NCBI GenBank assembly: GCA_964610155.1
Contig: CAZSUY010000002.1
Location: 62,001-126,000 of the forward strand
Direction of reading: 5' to 3'
Origin: JAFGBM01 sp964610155
GTDB lineage: Bacteria > Actinomycetota > Actinomycetes > Actinomycetales > Demequinaceae
DNA: 64,000 bases
A model generated the notes under the pieces. It searched no databases. It was not told the DNA's origin and saw nothing but the letters and a program-made list of their open reading frames with translations. The position numbers were made by a program, and so were the translations under genes. Shown here piece after piece: positions 62,708-64,000 of the stretch. Each line of letters begins with the position of its first letter. Positions within the stretch are counted from its first letter, which is position 1.

Positions 62708-63973
62708 GTGAGTATCCAGTCCGACGCGCATTCTGACCCCTTCGTGGTGCGGTCGATCGAGATCCCCGATCCGGACGATCTGATCCTTGCCCTTCCGATC
62801 CCAGGCCTTTCCTGGATTCGTCGCGGGGAGGGGATGGTCGCCTGGGGGGAAATCGCGCGGCTTGAGGTCGAGGGGTCGTCGCGATTCGCCGACGCAAGTG
62901 CATGGTGGAGGCATCTCGGCTCATCCGCCATCGTTCGCGACGAGGTGGAGGTGCGGGGAAGCGGCCTGGTCGCCTTTGGGACGTTCTCATTCTCCGACTA
63001 CTCCGCTGCTGGCGGCGTCATCATCGTTCCGCGCTACGTGCTCGGTCGAAGGGAAGGCAAGGCCTGGTTCACGGTCGCTTCGAGATCGGCCACTGTCTCT
63101 ACCCCAAGCTTTGAGGAGGCCCTCGGGGATGCGATACCCGCCCCGACCCTTGGCCATGTGACCTTCACCCCCGGTGACCCCAAGGCGTGGCAGGATGCGG
63201 TCCACAAGGCCGTCCGGAGGATCGGTGCGGGCGATGTCGACAAGGTCGTGCTCGCCAGGGCGGTGACGGCTGCCTTCGATGAGCCCGTCGATGTGAGGTC
63301 GATTCTCTCCTCGCTGGCCAGGAACTACCCAACATGTTGGACCTTCCACGTCGACGGGATGGTGGGGGCTACCCCAGAACTCCTCGCTCGTGTCGATCGC
63401 GGCTTGGTCACCTCCCGCGTGCTTGCGGGGACCATTCGCCCGACCGGGGACGAGACGGCGGACCTTGCCCACGCGGCCGCGCTTGCCCGCTCGTCCAAGG
63501 ACCGCGAGGAGCACGAGTACGCCGTCGAATCCATAACCCGCGTCCTCGTCGAACACTGCAGTTCGATCAACGTGCCCGAGGCGCCCTCGGTCATGTACCT
63601 GCCGAACGTCATGCACCTTGCGACCGACGTCACCGGCGTGCTTCGGGACACGACCACGAGCCTCGACCTGGTTGCCGCCCTCCATCCATCGGCCGCCGTG
63701 TGTGGCACACCGACCGACTCTGCCGCCACACTTATCACCGAACTAGAGGGATTCGATCGGGGGTGCTACGCCGGCCCCGTCGGTTGGATAGATGCAAGGG
63801 GTGACGGGGAGTGGTGCATCGCCCTCCGATCGGCCGAGATCGACAAGACCGACCCGAGGCGGCTTCGGCTCTTCGCGGGGTGCGGCATCGTCGCTGCCTC
63901 CGATCCCGACGCCGAATGGGCTGAGAGCGAGGCCAAGCTCGAACCCCTCCGGGGTGCCCTAGCGTCCGGCTGA
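62708..63973 (+). CDS. menF: Isochorismate synthase (menaquinone type)
   Basis: This enzyme converts chorismate to isochorismate, the entry to menaquinone. The 421-residue protein is a chorismate-binding enzyme. It has the general-base lysine in DVDKVVLARAVTAAF, ARSSKDREEHEYAVESI, the substrate segment LHPSAAVCGTPTDSA, and a Mg-binding EWAESEAKLEPL end. The GTG start fits a leaderless promoter; the frame could extend to TTG 62663 but without a signal. A salicylate or siderophore role is possible for this family, but the neighbours favour menaquinone. It ends 27 nt before the window edge. Confidence 0.88.
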   Translation: MSIQSDAHSDPFVVRSIEIPDPDDLILALPIPGLSWIRRGEGMVAWGEIARLEVEGSSRFADASAWWRHLGSSAIVRDEVEVRGSGLVAFGTFSFSDYSAAGGVIIVPRYVLGRREGKAWFTVASRSATVSTPSFEEALGDAIPAPTLGHVTFTPGDPKAWQDAVHKAVRRIGAGDVDKVVLARAVTAAFDEPVDVRSILSSLARNYPTCWTFHVDGMVGATPELLARVDRGLVTSRVLAGTIRPTGDETADLAHAAALARSSKDREEHEYAVESITRVLVEHCSSINVPEAPSVMYLPNVMHLATDVTGVLRDTTTSLDLVAALHPSAAVCGTPTDSAATLITELEGFDRGCYAGPVGWIDARGDGEWCIALRSAEIDKTDPRRLRLFAGCGIVAASDPDAEWAESEAKLEPLRGALASG

Positions 63974-64000
63974 TTACCTGGAGGTATCTGCGCTATGGCG

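Overview
The window is about 64 kb of high-GC DNA (roughly 62 percent by eye) from the chromosome of an actinomycetote. Three things point there. The RpoB rifampicin region and the HadA/HadB-like hydratases linked to rpmG are close to mycobacterial sequences. The block order (MenJ-like reductase, nuoA-N, polyprenyl synthase, htpX, yajQ, tRNA Tyr-Thr-Met, rpmG, hadAB, murB, tRNA-Trp, aspC, secE-nusG-rplKAJL-rpoBC, str operon, S10 operon) is the one I recall from Streptomyces, with parts of it in Mycobacterium. The genes are compact with many 1, 4 or 8 nt overlaps. The class cannot be fixed from this window alone; an uncultured deep branch is possible.

Region 1 (1-22.4 kb, minus strand) is the gene-expression core. 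In order of transcription it holds tRNA-Trp, secE-nusG, rplK-rplA, rplJ-rplL, rpoB-rpoC, rpsL-rpsG-fusA-tuf, then rpsJ-rplC-rplD-rplW-rplB-rpsS-rplV-rpsC-rplP-rpmC-rpsQ-rplN-rplX-rplE (cut by the window edge). Promoters can be read upstream of rplJ, rpoB and rpsL with 17 nt spacers, and a weaker one before rpsJ. An L10 leader precedes rplJ, a hairpin follows rplL, and a 27 nt element is shared by the leaders of the str and S10 operons.

Region 2 (22.7-37.4 kb, plus strand) starts with an aspartate aminotransferase. It continues with a transport and signalling island lying between aspC and murB, which are close together in the genomes I remember. The island holds an ABC-2 exporter pair, a DesK-type histidine kinase with a NarL-type response regulator, and three large FtsX/MacB-type permeases with two nearly identical ATPases. 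A 19-bp inverted repeat (YCRTCC-N7-SGATGR) lies upstream of the two-component genes and of all three permease transcription units. This makes the island look like one autoregulated regulon, probably for cell-envelope stress or export of a toxic amphiphile. This is the best candidate for something new in the window.

Region 3 (37.4-44.9 kb, mostly minus strand) holds murB, an MFS permease, hadB-hadA, a short rpmG, tRNA-Met, -Thr and -Tyr, yajQ (plus), htpX, an FprA-like ferredoxin reductase and one AT-richer orphan membrane-anchored protein.

Region 4 (44.9-64 kb) is a respiratory block. A MenJ-like FAD reductase, the full 14-gene complex I (nuoA-N) and a polyprenyl diphosphate synthase appear to be one roughly 17.7 kb minus-strand operon. 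A menaquinone-type isochorismate synthase is divergent from it. Together they make the menaquinone side chain and head group, saturate the tail, and supply the NADH dehydrogenase that uses the quinone. No insertion sequence, prophage, CRISPR array, rRNA or replication origin was seen.
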